Positions 1 through 7,277 are shown, counted from the first letter of the stretch. The stretch is DNA of 42,097 nucleotides from Bacillota bacterium (GCA_029555925.1 JAKPQU010000362.1:1-42097); one strand, 5' to 3'. Numbers and translations are program-made. The notes: generated by a model not told the origin, from the sequence alone.

Positions 1-11
1 TTTCTATAGTA

Positions 12-215
12 TTAGAAATTAAATAAGGGCTAATTTATTGTCTGTAAAACAAATTAAATAAGGCAAATTATTTTTCTTCGTAAGAGCCTGTCAGGCAGAA
101 GTTGATAAATGGTTACTAACAGACATAACCGGAGCGGTCACAACCAAATATGAAAATCAACATCCAGTGAAGGTGCAAACTTCATTATTTTTATATAAAT
201 TTACCTGTAGCGGTA
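12..215. repeat. Dispersed structured repeat, copy A
   Basis: This stretch aligns without gaps to 1156-1359, with only about seven differences in roughly 204 bases. It contains two copies of AAATTAAATAAGG about 31 nt apart, a GCCTG-T-CAGGC palindrome (86-96), an ACCG-GAG-CGGT hairpin near 128-138 and a longer stem pairing 148-157 with 187-196. It ends just before the MOSC gene, so it probably lies in that gene's 5' region. No open reading frame is seen in it. Confidence 0.85.
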
Positions 216-245
216 CTCAGTAATAAAAAGAGAAAGGAATTTTTT

Positions 246-686
246 ATGTCCAGAATAATAGCCGTATGCATCAGTAAAGAGAAAGGTAAGGCAAAAAAAG
301 AAATTTCCGAAGGAATACTTGTGGAAAATTTCGGCTTGAAAGGAGATGCTCACGGGGGGGCAGGGCACAGGCAGGTGAGTCTCCTTTCTTCGGAAAGCAT
401 AGAAAAAATGAGAAATAAAGGCATTGATTTACCCTGTGGAGTATTCGGAGAGAACATCGTGACAGAGGGTATAGACCTTATATCTTTACCTGTCGGTACG
501 CAGTTAAAACTCGGAAATTCTGCCATATGTGAAGTAACACAGATCGGTAAAGAATGTCACAGTCCATGTATTATTTATCATACAGTCGGTGATTGTATTA
601 TGCCCAGAGAAGGAATATTTGTAAGGATTCTCATGGGCGGAACTATTAAGTATGGAGATAATATAGAAGTTATAAAGACCATATAG
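246..686 (+). CDS. MOSC domain protein
   Basis: A 146-residue protein made of a single MOSC domain (molybdenum-cofactor sulfurase C-terminal fold). Recognisable blocks are GLKGDAHGG with a following HRQVSLL, CGVFGENIVTEGIDL, and a C-terminal part with QIGKECHSPC that supplies the cysteines typical of this family. Family members bind molybdenum cofactor or act in sulfur-carrier and Moco handling, and small stand-alone versions often sit near moaB/mogA-type genes. No Moco gene is visible here, so the exact substrate is unknown. The ATG follows AAAGGA with normal spacing. The gene stands alone, with repeat copy A just upstream and a heptamer hairpin (810-840) downstream. Confidence 0.85.
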   Translation: MSRIIAVCISKEKGKAKKEISEGILVENFGLKGDAHGGAGHRQVSLLSSESIEKMRNKGIDLPCGVFGENIVTEGIDLISLPVGTQLKLGNSAICEVTQIGKECHSPCIIYHTVGDCIMPREGIFVRILMGGTIKYGDNIEVIKTI

Positions 687-847
687 TTTTGTAATTTGCC
701 GGAGGATTGCCAGTAACATTGGAAAAGCATATGTTAACCACCTCAAAAGTTATTACCCATTTAGAACTTAACGCCCTGCAAGCAAATTGTTTAAAGTTGA
801 TGCTTTAAGGTTGAGAGTTGAAAAACTTTAAACTCTCAACTCTCAGT
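687..847. other. Intergenic segment with heptamer hairpin 810-840
   Basis: No gene is seen between the MOSC stop and the repeat element at 848. The segment ends in a perfect 10-bp inverted repeat, GTTGAGAGTT (810-819) with AACTCTCAAC (831-840), whose arms have a seven-base period. It may end transcription of the MOSC gene, but there is no T-run after the stem. Confidence 0.6.
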
Positions 848-865
848 ACCGTAACAGGTAATACC

Positions 866-933
866 AAATTGCTTTAATTAAACTGAATAATTTGAATAAT
901 AGGTAAATACTGTCTGCCTGCCTGATGCTCCTC
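866..933. repeat. Dispersed repeat module, first copy
   Basis: These 68 bases recur at 6526-6593 with three differences. At 6526 the module directly follows the hairpin module, whereas here it lies about 220 bases ahead of it, so the modules are shuffled between loci. Confidence 0.85.
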
Positions 934-1061
934 CAAAAAAAATCTAAACTGGAACGTTTATAACAGGTACAGCTTATATCATGCTACTTTACATTATAAT
1001 TCAATAAAATATACCTGTGCTGCCGTGATATTTTTTTCTCCGGAACACCAGGCAGGCAGAC
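912..1061. repeat. Long imperfect inverted repeat
   Basis: The arm at 912-943 pairs with 1027-1061 (GTCTGCCTGCCTG on one side, CAGGCAGGCAGAC on the other). Further pairing of ACAGGTA (963-969) with TACCTGT (1012-1018) extends the palindrome inward. Confidence 0.75.
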
Positions 1062-1155
1062 TACTATGTCTAAAGCTAAATAGTATAAAATGGTATCCGT
1101 AAAAAGCTTCTGCCTGGCGGGCTCTGGAGAAGAAAAATTAGTTTTTTATATAGAA

Positions 1156-1359
1156 CTAAAAATTAAATAAGGGCTAATTTATTGTCTGTAAAACAAATTA
1201 AATAAGGCACATTATTTTTCTTCGTAAGAGCCTGTCAGGCAGAAGCTGATAAATGGTTACTAACAGCCATGACCGGAGCGGTCACAACCAAATATGAAAA
1301 TCAACATCCAGTGAAGGTGCAAACTTCATCATTTTCATATAAATTTACCTGTTGCGGTA
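1156..1359. repeat. Dispersed structured repeat, copy B
   Basis: Near-identical to 12-215. It contains the clearest secondary structure: a hairpin TGACCG (1270-1275), GAG, CGGTCA (1279-1284), then a 10-bp stem ATATGAAAAT (1292-1301) with ATTTTCATAT (1331-1340) that encloses a small TGAAG/CTTCA hairpin (1312-1316 with 1324-1328). Copies A and C change paired bases in ways that mostly keep the long stem paired. Confidence 0.85.
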
Positions 1360-1428
1360 ATTAGCTTGCAATGACTCATTTTACCCTGTTTTTGCGTAGG
1401 TCCTGTTCAAAAATGCGTAAATCCTGTT

Positions 1429-2841
1429 TTAAACCTCAGGATATAATACAATATATTTATCTATGGAACAGTTTTTTACAAGAAATATCCTTTTATTTAT
1501 GTAATTTAATGCTACGACATCGTTTTTATTCAATTTAAATCCTTTTAATTCATAAGAATTTGTAGCAGGTGAGTCTTTGTCCTGAGTCAGTGTCCTGAAC
1601 ACATTATAGTCAAACTTTATAGTCTCGCTGTTACCTGAAAAATCAACAGCTTTTATTACGACAAATTTTATGGACTTATCTTCAATGATACTGGTTTCTA
1701 TTTCTTTTGCTATAACAATGTTAGAGAAGTATTCCATGCCGCACCTCTTGCAGGTTAAATTATTTCTGGACTGATCTGCAGGGACATGGTAAATGGTTTC
1801 TTTCATGCAGAAGGGACATCTGTTTTTTATTTCTTTTATATTATGCCGTTGTGGCGGAGTTATTTCTTCTTCCTCCGGTTGTGTATCTTTCGATGTAATC
1901 TTCTTCAGTGCTTTTTTTGTTCTGGCTTTCATCAGTTCAACAAGATGTGTTTTCTCTTCTTCTTTGGATTTTAATTTATTCTCCAGATCCATCTTTTCCT
2001 TCATAAGGGTTTTAATATTATCCGTATTATCGAGGAGAATATTACTTAAATTATCCAGTCTCTGTTCGAGTTCCATCCTGTCTTCTTCTTCAATTCTTAA
2101 CCGGTTTTCAATTTCTATTCTATCTTCTTCTTCCTGTTTCAATCTCTGTTCTAATTCTGCCATTTCTTCTTCTCTGGCCTTTAACGTATTTATAAGTTCT
2201 ATTCTGTCTTCTTCTTCCTGTTTCAATCTCTGTTCTAATCCTACCACTTCTTCTTCTCTGGCCTTTAACGTATTTATAAGTTCTATTCTGCCTTCTTCTT
2301 CGAGCTTCAAGATTTCTGCCTGTTTTTCCGCTTCTTTTTCTTTAGTCTTTAATCTGTTTGCCAGTTCTGTTATTTTTTTTTCTTTCCCTGTTAATATTTG
2401 TTCCAGTTCTTCTTTTTCCCGGTCTTTAAGTATCAGGCTCTGTTGCAGTTCCTCGTTTTCTCTGGTTTTAAACATTAATTTCTGCTCCAGTTTCATTTTT
2501 TCTTCGAGTAACAGCTCGAGATTATCTGCATTATCCATAAGTACCTGATCTATATGTTCCGATAAAGTACCTGATGCCTGTCGTGTCTTATGTTCCGGTA
2601 AAGGCTCTGATGCCTGTTCCGCCTTATGGGCGATTTCCTTTCCGGTGACTTCTAGAGTGGGCTCTACATTGTTCCCGCAGTATCTGCATATAGTGGCTTT
2701 AATCTTTATTTTTTCGGCGCAGAAAGGGCATTTTTTCTGTTTCTGCAAATCACTTCCGCAGTATCTGCATATGAGGGCTTTAATATTTATATTTTCTGCA
2801 CAAAAAGGGCATGTTTTCTTATCTTTTTTGTCCTGTGTCAT
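1429..2841 (-). CDS. Zinc-ribbon coiled-coil protein
   Basis: A 470-residue protein of unknown function. At the N-terminus are two tandem zinc ribbons of the form CPFCAE...ICRYCG. A long Glu/Lys/Leu-rich coiled coil fills about residues 90-320. It includes a near-exact internal duplication of a block reading IELINTLKAREEE followed by LEQRLKQEEE. A third ribbon, CPFCMKET...CKRCGMEYF, lies near residues 338-366, followed by a small globular tail. I chose the ATG at 2841 because AAAGG lies 11 bases upstream; a TTG at 2850 would leave only two bases. The gene follows the 2857-4128 gene with a 15-base gap, so they are probably cotranscribed. The architecture suggests a scaffold or structural partner of the zinc-ribbon kinases nearby, which is inference. 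Confidence 0.8.
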   Translation of the reverse strand: MTQDKKDKKTCPFCAENINIKALICRYCGSDLQKQKKCPFCAEKIKIKATICRYCGNNVEPTLEVTGKEIAHKAEQASEPLPEHKTRQASGTLSEHIDQVLMDNADNLELLLEEKMKLEQKLMFKTRENEELQQSLILKDREKEELEQILTGKEKKITELANRLKTKEKEAEKQAEILKLEEEGRIELINTLKAREEEVVGLEQRLKQEEEDRIELINTLKAREEEMAELEQRLKQEEEDRIEIENRLRIEEEDRMELEQRLDNLSNILLDNTDNIKTLMKEKMDLENKLKSKEEEKTHLVELMKARTKKALKKITSKDTQPEEEEITPPQRHNIKEIKNRCPFCMKETIYHVPADQSRNNLTCKRCGMEYFSNIVIAKEIETSIIEDKSIKFVVIKAVDFSGNSETIKFDYNVFRTLTQDKDSPATNSYELKGFKLNKNDVVALNYINKRIFLVKNCSIDKYIVLYPEV

Positions 2842-2856
2842 AATATTCAAATCCTT

Positions 2857-4128
2857 TCAAATATTTCTCTGATGTGACTGAAACAGAGTCTGTACTCTAT
2901 AAAGTTTATCTCCTGCTTCTATTGCTTTTTCCAGGCCTTTATTCAGTAAATTCTCCTGTTCTGTTTTTAAGAAATTTTTAAAATCCTTTATTGCATCTTC
3001 AAATTCACTGATGCCTTTTTCTGTAAGCTCTTGCATCTCTTCCATTATAGCCCTGTCTTTTTCCGGTATACTGGCAGGTTTTTTCTTTTTCTGCCCTTCA
3101 AATTGTTTTCTTCCCTGTACTATTTTTTTCTCAAGCCATTCAATAGTAGCACCCATAGCTTCTTTTGTAATATTTCCTGCCTGATAATCCTCTATTGCCC
3201 GGGACAGTCTGTATATATTTTCTGTCATGGGAGAACCATTGGCCGGCATTACATCATCACCCTGTAATCTGATGTCGAGCTGTGATGATGGTCGTGATGA
3301 ACTGAAGTCAGGAATGGCCATTTTGCATTTTATGCAGATTTTTGTTCCTTCAGGATTAACAGTGCCGCATCTGAGACAGCTTTTCGTAGAAGGTTCCTTT
3401 TTCTCAGCTTCCAGTATTTTCTGGGATTCTATTAAGTTTTCTCCCTGTTCTTTTATCAGTTCCATGGCATGTTTTAGCTGTCCTTTATCTTTGTTCTGAA
3501 AGAATTTTTTTGCTTTATTGATGGCTTCTATAAGTTCTTCATAGGATATGGCTGTTCTATTTATTTCTTCTTCCAGATATGACTCTGCCGCTTTTTTCAG
3601 CAGATTGAATTCTTCAAAGGCTCCTGTTACCTTTTTACTGAAATCTTCTAGCATATCCCTCAGAGGTTCTGCAGGAAATTTACCCTGAATGACCCCTTCT
3701 GAAACCCTTATAAGTTCATTTAGCATGGGATTTGTTGAATATTTCGGAGCTGCTTCTTCAAATCTTTCTATTTCATCAAAAGATTTAAAGAGTAAAGATA
3801 TAACGTCTTTTCCTTTATTCATTTCTTCCAGAAGGGCATCTTTCTGTCTGGATTTTATCTGTACTGACATGTTTAATAATATATTATCCATATCGCGAAA
3901 ATTTTTTTCTATATTGCTGTTTTCTTTTATCATTCCATCTGTCTGTATTAATTTTCTTCGTCCGTATATGTCCTTTATATCTTTATTAAACTGTGCCATA
4001 AATTTTATGCTTCCGAGTAATTCAGCTACGGAGGGAGAAGAGAAATTGTCCTCGCATACTAGTTTTATGCCCTTAATAATCTCATTGTAATAAGGCGATC
4101 TGGTCAGTTCGAATATATCTTCACTCAA
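2857..4128 (-). CDS. Helical protein with one central zinc ribbon
   Basis: A 423-residue mostly helical protein that I cannot assign to a named family. A single zinc ribbon, CLRCGTVNPEGTKICIKCKM, lies near residues 250-270 between two helical regions rich in Lys and Glu. There is no signal peptide or membrane segment, so it is probably cytoplasmic. It appears to start with TTG, preceded by AAAGGCAGG at about eight bases, a ribosome-site form also used before several flagellar genes here. It is the first gene of a pair with the coiled-coil zinc-ribbon gene downstream. Its ribbon resembles those on the kinases at 7377, 10462, 19019 and 21338. Confidence 0.75.
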   Translation of the reverse strand: MSEDIFELTRSPYYNEIIKGIKLVCEDNFSSPSVAELLGSIKFMAQFNKDIKDIYGRRKLIQTDGMIKENSNIEKNFRDMDNILLNMSVQIKSRQKDALLEEMNKGKDVISLLFKSFDEIERFEEAAPKYSTNPMLNELIRVSEGVIQGKFPAEPLRDMLEDFSKKVTGAFEEFNLLKKAAESYLEEEINRTAISYEELIEAINKAKKFFQNKDKGQLKHAMELIKEQGENLIESQKILEAEKKEPSTKSCLRCGTVNPEGTKICIKCKMAIPDFSSSRPSSQLDIRLQGDDVMPANGSPMTENIYRLSRAIEDYQAGNITKEAMGATIEWLEKKIVQGRKQFEGQKKKKPASIPEKDRAIMEEMQELTEKGISEFEDAIKDFKNFLKTEQENLLNKGLEKAIEAGDKLYRVQTLFQSHQRNI

Positions 4129-4160
4129 TATGTTTACCTGCCTTTCCGATTAAACAAACT

Positions 4161-4205
4161 AAAACTAGGAATTTTTCGACAATTATCTCATAAATTCCTA
4201 GTTTT
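4161..4205. promoter_or_regulatory. Perfect 14-bp inverted repeat
   Basis: AAAACTAGGAATTT (4161-4174) pairs perfectly with AAATTCCTAGTTTT (4192-4205) around a 17-base loop. It lies 33 bases upstream of the gene at 4128 and downstream of the gene at 4368. It could be an operator for the former or a terminator of the latter. On the minus strand a T-rich stretch is not obvious after the stem. Confidence 0.55.
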
Positions 4206-4210
4206 ACGTA

Positions 4211-4334
4211 TTTAAAAGTCAAATTTTTCTGTCAAATTTTTTATTATGGTATCATGGCCTGCCGGTTACAGGCTTCCTTTATACCGTATTGGATTTAAAA
4301 GTCAAATTTTTTATTAAATCTCTTATTATGGTAT
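4211..4334. repeat. Degenerate direct repeat
   Basis: TTTAAAAGTCAAATTTTT occurs at 4211 and again at 4294, and TTATTATGGTAT at 4241 and again at 4323, giving two copies of a block about 82 bases apart in the gap between two minus-strand genes. Confidence 0.6.
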
Positions 4335-4367
4335 AAGGACCTGACAGTTACGGTCATTCTGCCCGGA

Positions 4368-4712
4368 TTACCACCATCCATACCGTCCCATCATACCCAT
4401 GTTCCATCCGTAATTTGCACCGATTCCGGAACCTATTCCTCCGCCCAGAAGACCTCCGAATAAGCCTCCCCCTATTGCTCCTGCAGGGCCGAATATGGAG
4501 CCAATACCTGCTCCGAGAAGACTCCCCACTCCTGCTCCGAACATGCCTCCGTAAGAAGAACCCACACAGGCACCTGCATAGGGGCCTCCGTATAAAGCTG
4601 CTCCTGTAATACTATTGGCAATACCATACATACCACCCATATAGCCATAAGACGGATAGTAACCATACATAGAAGAACAGACCGGTGAAAAACCTATTCC
4701 AAAGCCGTACAT
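4368..4712 (-). CDS. Small Gly/Tyr-rich protein with glycine-zipper segment
   Basis: A 114-residue protein very rich in Gly, Tyr and Met. The first 45 residues are Tyr/Gly/Met-rich and lack a charged signal-peptide start. Residues about 55-100 alternate small residues in a GAGVGSLLGAGIGS pattern, which resembles glycine-zipper membrane segments. It ends in MGRYGWW. GGAGG lies nine bases before the ATG. Function is unknown; a membrane-associated or assembly-prone structural protein is likely. The secreted protein at 17422-18129 has a comparable Gly/Tyr tail. Upstream lie a plausible promoter (4789-4823) and an array of phased TTAACA-like sites (4827-4854). Confidence 0.75.
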   Translation of the reverse strand: MYGFGIGFSPVCSSMYGYYPSYGYMGGMYGIANSITGAALYGGPYAGACVGSSYGGMFGAGVGSLLGAGIGSIFGPAGAIGGGLFGGLLGGGIGSGIGANYGWNMGMMGRYGWW

Positions 4713-4734
4713 ATATCAAAACCTCCATTTACTT

Positions 4735-4757
4735 CGCGATGCGTGATGCGTCACGCG
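4735..4757. repeat. Heptamer-type repeat hairpin
   Basis: GCGTGA-TGCG-TCACGC forms a perfect stem-loop in the leader of the Gly-rich gene and belongs to the period-7 repeat family seen across the window. Confidence 0.6.
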
Positions 4758-4788
4758 AGGATTATTAACGATAATTTATTATAAAAAT

Positions 4789-4823
4789 AGTATAACATAT
4801 ATTTTTGCTTATGGAAATCATGA
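4789..4823 (-). promoter_or_regulatory. Probable promoter of the Gly-rich gene
   Basis: On the minus strand, TTTCCA is followed 17 bases later by TATACT (4794 down to 4789). The phased TTAACA-like array lies immediately upstream, which suits an activator-dependent promoter. Confidence 0.4.
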
Positions 4824-4826
4824 AAA

Positions 4827-4854
4827 TGTTAAATATTTGTTAATTTATAGTTAA
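4827..4854 (-). promoter_or_regulatory. PHO-box-like array of 11-bp-phased TTAAC sites
   Basis: Read on the minus strand, TTAACT, TTAACA and TTAACA occur at exact 11-base intervals (starting at 4854, 4843 and 4832). In Bacillus, PhoP binds TTAACA-like direct repeats with this spacing. The same pattern occurs before the genes at 26542 and 36623. Confidence 0.45.
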
Positions 4855-4905
4855 ATTTTTTGAGATTGTATTTATAGTTAGTTTCATAACTATCCATAAA
4901 TAATG

Positions 4906-4984
4906 ACCTCGTAATGCGTAATACGTAATGCGTGATGCGCAGGGATTTAACCCGTCACGCGTCACGCGTTACGGGTCACGACGA
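4906..4984. repeat. Heptamer repeat array with complementary arms
   Basis: Runs of GTAATGC/GTGATGC units are followed by CACGCGT-type units of opposite sense, separated by about nine bases, so the two arms can form a stem of about 16 bp with some G-U pairs. The rest of the 4713-5153 gap holds the serC promoter region and no gene. Confidence 0.7.
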
Positions 4985-5052
4985 CTTGAATTCTAATAAG
5001 TTATGAAATATACTATAATAGATTTATAAAATCAAGTGTAATTTTCAGTAAA

Positions 5053-5085
5053 AGTGAATCTACCTGCCGTAAAATAACACTATCT
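5053..5085 (+). promoter_or_regulatory. Upstream element shared with ileS
   Basis: The block AGTGAATC, TGCCGTAAAA, AACACTATCT in this order lies just ahead of the -35 box, and a closely matching block lies in the same place before the ileS promoter at 14082-14112. Confidence 0.6.
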
Positions 5086-5088
5086 CCC

Positions 5089-5116
5089 TTGACTTTTACA
5101 GTAAAATATTTAGAAT
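5089..5116 (+). promoter_or_regulatory. serC promoter
   Basis: TTGACT (5089-5094), a 16-base spacer and TAGAAT (5111-5116) form a good housekeeping promoter about 37 bases ahead of the serC ATG. Confidence 0.7.
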
Positions 5117-5153
5117 AGAACATAGTTCACAAAATTTTAGGAGGTTAACTATT

Positions 5154-6239
5154 ATGTTAAAAAGAGTGTATAATTTCAATGCAGGCCCTGCCATACTGCC
5201 AGTTTCAGTATTAGAAGAAGCTTCCAGAGGTGTTCTGGAATTTGCAAATTTGGGTATGTCCATACTCGAGATTAGCCATAGGGCAAAGGAATTCGAACCG
5301 GTACTGGCTGATGCGGAAAAAGATTTACTTCATATAATGGGACTTTCCGGCGATGATTACAAAGTTTTATTCCTCCAGGGCGGTGCAAGCACCCAGTTCT
5401 GTATGATACCTATGAATTTCCTGTCAAAAGATAAGACTGCCGATTATGTCCATACAGGTACATGGTCAAAAAATGCTATAAAAGAAGCAAAACTCTTCGG
5501 TAATGTCCATACATCTGCCAGCTCTGAAGACAAAGCTTTTACATATATACCGGATAAATTCAACTGGTCTTCCGATGCTCAGTACATTCATTTGACATCA
5601 AATAACACTATAGAAGGCACCCAGTATCATGAATTTCCAGAAATAAATGATAAACCTGTTATGATCGATATGTCTTCAGATTTTCTCTCCAGAAGGGTTG
5701 ATTTTAAGAAGTTTGACTTGATTTATGCAGGAGCACAGAAAAATATCGGGCCTGCAGGAGTAACAGTGGTGGTCTTTAAAAAGAGTCTTTTAGATAAATG
5801 TAATAAAGATATTCCCACAATGCTTGCCTATAAAACCCATGTAGACAAAAATTCTCTCTATAATACTCCTCCCGTATTTTCCATTTATGTTGTAAATCTT
5901 GTTGCAAAATGGATAAAAGAACAGGGCGGACTCGAAGCAATAGAAAAAGTAAATAATAAAAAGGCAGAAATACTTTACAGTGTACTGGATGAAATGAGTG
6001 ATATATATCGCCCTGTAGTTACGGATAAAAAGAGCAGATCCAACATGAACGTAGTATTTAGAATGGCATCTGAAGATATAGAAAAGAAATTTATTGCCCA
6101 GAGTAAGGAAGCAGGACTTATAGGTTTGAAAGGACACCGTTCCGTAGGCGGTTTGAGAGCATCCATCTACAATGCCTTCCCTCTTGAAGGAATAGAAGTA
6201 CTTGTAGACTTTATGAAAAAATTCGCCCGCTCGTGCTAG
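5154..6239 (+). CDS. serC: Phosphoserine aminotransferase
   Basis: A 361-residue PLP enzyme of the class V aminotransferase family that converts 3-phosphohydroxypyruvate and glutamate to phosphoserine and 2-oxoglutarate in serine biosynthesis; many members also act in pyridoxine synthesis. The length equals the usual SerC length. Visible motifs are the N-terminal YNFNAGPA, QGGASTQF at 75-82 for phosphate binding, and YAGAQKNIGPAG with Lys196 as the PLP Schiff-base lysine. The C-terminus holds the expected GLKGHRSVGGLRASIYNA. AGGAGG lies nine bases before the ATG. It is monocistronic, with a promoter at 5089-5116 and a terminator at 6253-6302. The usual partner serA is not in the window. Confidence 0.97.
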   Translation: MLKRVYNFNAGPAILPVSVLEEASRGVLEFANLGMSILEISHRAKEFEPVLADAEKDLLHIMGLSGDDYKVLFLQGGASTQFCMIPMNFLSKDKTADYVHTGTWSKNAIKEAKLFGNVHTSASSEDKAFTYIPDKFNWSSDAQYIHLTSNNTIEGTQYHEFPEINDKPVMIDMSSDFLSRRVDFKKFDLIYAGAQKNIGPAGVTVVVFKKSLLDKCNKDIPTMLAYKTHVDKNSLYNTPPVFSIYVVNLVAKWIKEQGGLEAIEKVNNKKAEILYSVLDEMSDIYRPVVTDKKSRSNMNVVFRMASEDIEKKFIAQSKEAGLIGLKGHRSVGGLRASIYNAFPLEGIEVLVDFMKKFARSC

Positions 6240-6252
6240 AATTTTAAAATTG

Positions 6253-6302
6253 AAAAACAGGGGAAAGTTCTGATAAATTCAGGGCTTTTCTCCTGTTTTT
6301 TT
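6253..6302 (+). terminator. Rho-independent terminator of serC
   Basis: AAAAACAGG.GAAA pairs with TTTTCTCCTGTTTTT around a loop of about 20 bases and the descending arm runs into a T-tract, 14 bases after the serC stop. Confidence 0.8.
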
Positions 6303-6356
6303 ATGCTCGCCACGGCAAAATGAAAGGAAACCTTATTATGGGAAACATATCGCTTA

Positions 6357-6391
6357 CTGAAGTGAGAAGTGAATAGTGAAAAGTCAGAAAA
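6357..6391. repeat. Short heptamer repeat
   Basis: GTGAGAA, GTGAATA and GTGAAAA units follow each other with a seven-base period after the serC terminator. Confidence 0.6.
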
Positions 6392-6450
6392 CCTTATCTA
6401 GTCAGGTTTATAACATATTGAAATATTAATTGCTTATGCTCATACCAACA

Positions 6451-6525
6451 GGCATGACCGGAGGGGCACAACCAAATATGAGAATTAGCAAACAGTGAAG
6501 AATAAGCTTCTATTATTCTCATAGA
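6451..6525. repeat. Structured repeat, diverged copy C
   Basis: Aligns to 1267-1341 with one deleted base. The long stem is retained as ATGAGAAT (6478-6485) with ATTCTCAT (6515-6522): relative to copy B an A-T pair has become G-C. The inner GAAG/CTTC hairpin also remains although its loop differs. Confidence 0.75.
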
Positions 6526-6593
6526 AAATTGCTTTGATTAAACTGAATAATTTGAATAACAGGTAAATACCGTCTGCCTGCCTGATGCTCCTC
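6526..6593. repeat. Dispersed repeat module, second copy
   Basis: Matches 866-933 with three differences and follows copy C of the structured repeat directly. The 6240-6793 gap otherwise holds a terminator, a heptamer repeat and a promoter. Confidence 0.85.
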
Positions 6594-6613
6594 TTCTATA
6601 ATCTATTCACTGC

Positions 6614-6642
6614 TTGCTAATTTTTTGTCACTCTGATATAAT
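6614..6642 (+). promoter_or_regulatory. Probable promoter for the ITGF-motif gene
   Basis: TTGCTA (6614-6619), a 17-base spacer and TATAAT (6637-6642) lie about 150 bases ahead of the chosen start. Confidence 0.55.
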
Positions 6643-6793
6643 ATATAATGTATAAATACGGGGTAATAAATGTTTTTCAGTGATAGAGAAAGGAGGTATA
6701 TCTGATAATTTACATTTTATTCTATCCTCCTCTGTTACCGGTTATGAAAGAATATGCCGGGATTTTATAAAATTTAATTGTCAGAGTAACGTT

Positions 6794-7054
6794 ATGGGAC
6801 CAGTATTATCAATAGCCGGAATGGTTATCAGCGGTATAAGTTCTATGGCAGCTCCTCCGCCTCAGCTTCCATCATCGGAGCCAGGGGTAAAACCTATGGA
6901 TTTCAGTGAGAAAGATGATGTGGACATTACTGGATTCAGGGATGCAGACAGTTATGATATTACCGGGTTTAATGAGAATGAAGAAGATATGGACGAACTG
7001 GATGAAAGCACGGTAAGACGGAAACATAAAGAAGATAGTATAACAGGTTTTTAA
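6794..7054 (+). CDS. Small acidic protein with three ITGF motifs
   Basis: An 86-residue protein of unknown function. It begins MGPVLSIAGMVISGISSMAA, a short hydrophobic stretch, followed by a Pro-rich hinge and an acidic tail. The tail repeats the motif (D/S)ITGF three times, the last being the C-terminus itself, which suggests a short linear motif recognised by a partner. The start is uncertain. The open frame extends back to a GTG at 6680, but a strong AAAGGAGG (6689-6696) lies inside that extension with no in-frame start codon at the right distance after it. The ATG at 6794 has only a weak ribosome site. Transcription probably begins near 6650 and ends at the terminator at 7248. Confidence 0.5.
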   Translation: MGPVLSIAGMVISGISSMAAPPPQLPSSEPGVKPMDFSEKDDVDITGFRDADSYDITGFNENEEDMDELDESTVRRKHKEDSITGF

Positions 7055-7075
7055 AAGTTTTTAGGCAAAAAGTGA

Positions 7076-7190
7076 AAATTACGTAGAGGCAATTTATCTA
7101 AATAATTTAAGGGTAGAGGAATTTTCATTTTTAATGGCGTAAAATAAAGTTTTAGATGCAAATTACGTAGAGGCAATTTATCTAAATAAT
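7076..7190. repeat. Direct repeat of a second dispersed family
   Basis: AAATTACGTAGAGGCAATTT with the following TATCTAAATAATT occurs twice about 81 bases apart, at 7077 and 7158. Related sequence recurs between flgF and flgG at 29186-29330. The 7055-7376 gap otherwise holds only a terminator. Confidence 0.75.
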
Positions 7191-7247
7191 TATGGCAGGA
7201 GATCACATCTGACAGGACATATATAATTTTTATAGTTATAAATAATC

Positions 7248-7277
7248 AATGGTAAGTTCTTACCATTTTTATTTTTC
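7248..7277 (+). terminator. Rho-independent terminator
   Basis: AATGGTAA (7248-7255), loop GTTC, TTACCATT (7260-7267), followed by a T-rich tail. It separates the ITGF-motif gene from the kinase cluster. Confidence 0.85.

Larger units (their letters stand above)
848..1359. mobile_element. Non-coding MITE-like element with terminal inverted repeats
   Basis: The segment begins with TACCGTAACAGGTAA (848-862) and ends with TTACCTGTTGCGGTA (1345-1359), which are inverted copies differing at one position. It has no convincing gene. Inside are the module 866-933 (also found at 6526-6593), a long imperfect inverted repeat (912-943 with 1027-1061), a second one (about 1110-1141 with 1210-1245) and structured repeat copy B. 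A non-autonomous mobile element or mosaic of repeats fits; no transposase is present in the window. Confidence 0.5.

Noticed and set aside
12..215. Moco riboswitch upstream of the MOSC gene
   Set aside because: The same sequence occurs at 1156-1359 and partly at 6451 away from any Moco gene, so it behaves as a dispersed repeat.
687..1428. tRNA or other standard RNA gene in the long gap
   Set aside because: No cloverleaf or conserved tRNA arms were seen; the structures present belong to the repeat families.
1793..2548. Plus-strand open frame of 251 codons rich in Ser and Phe
   Set aside because: It is the antisense shadow of the Glu/Lys-rich coiled coil at 1429-2841 and has no ribosome site.
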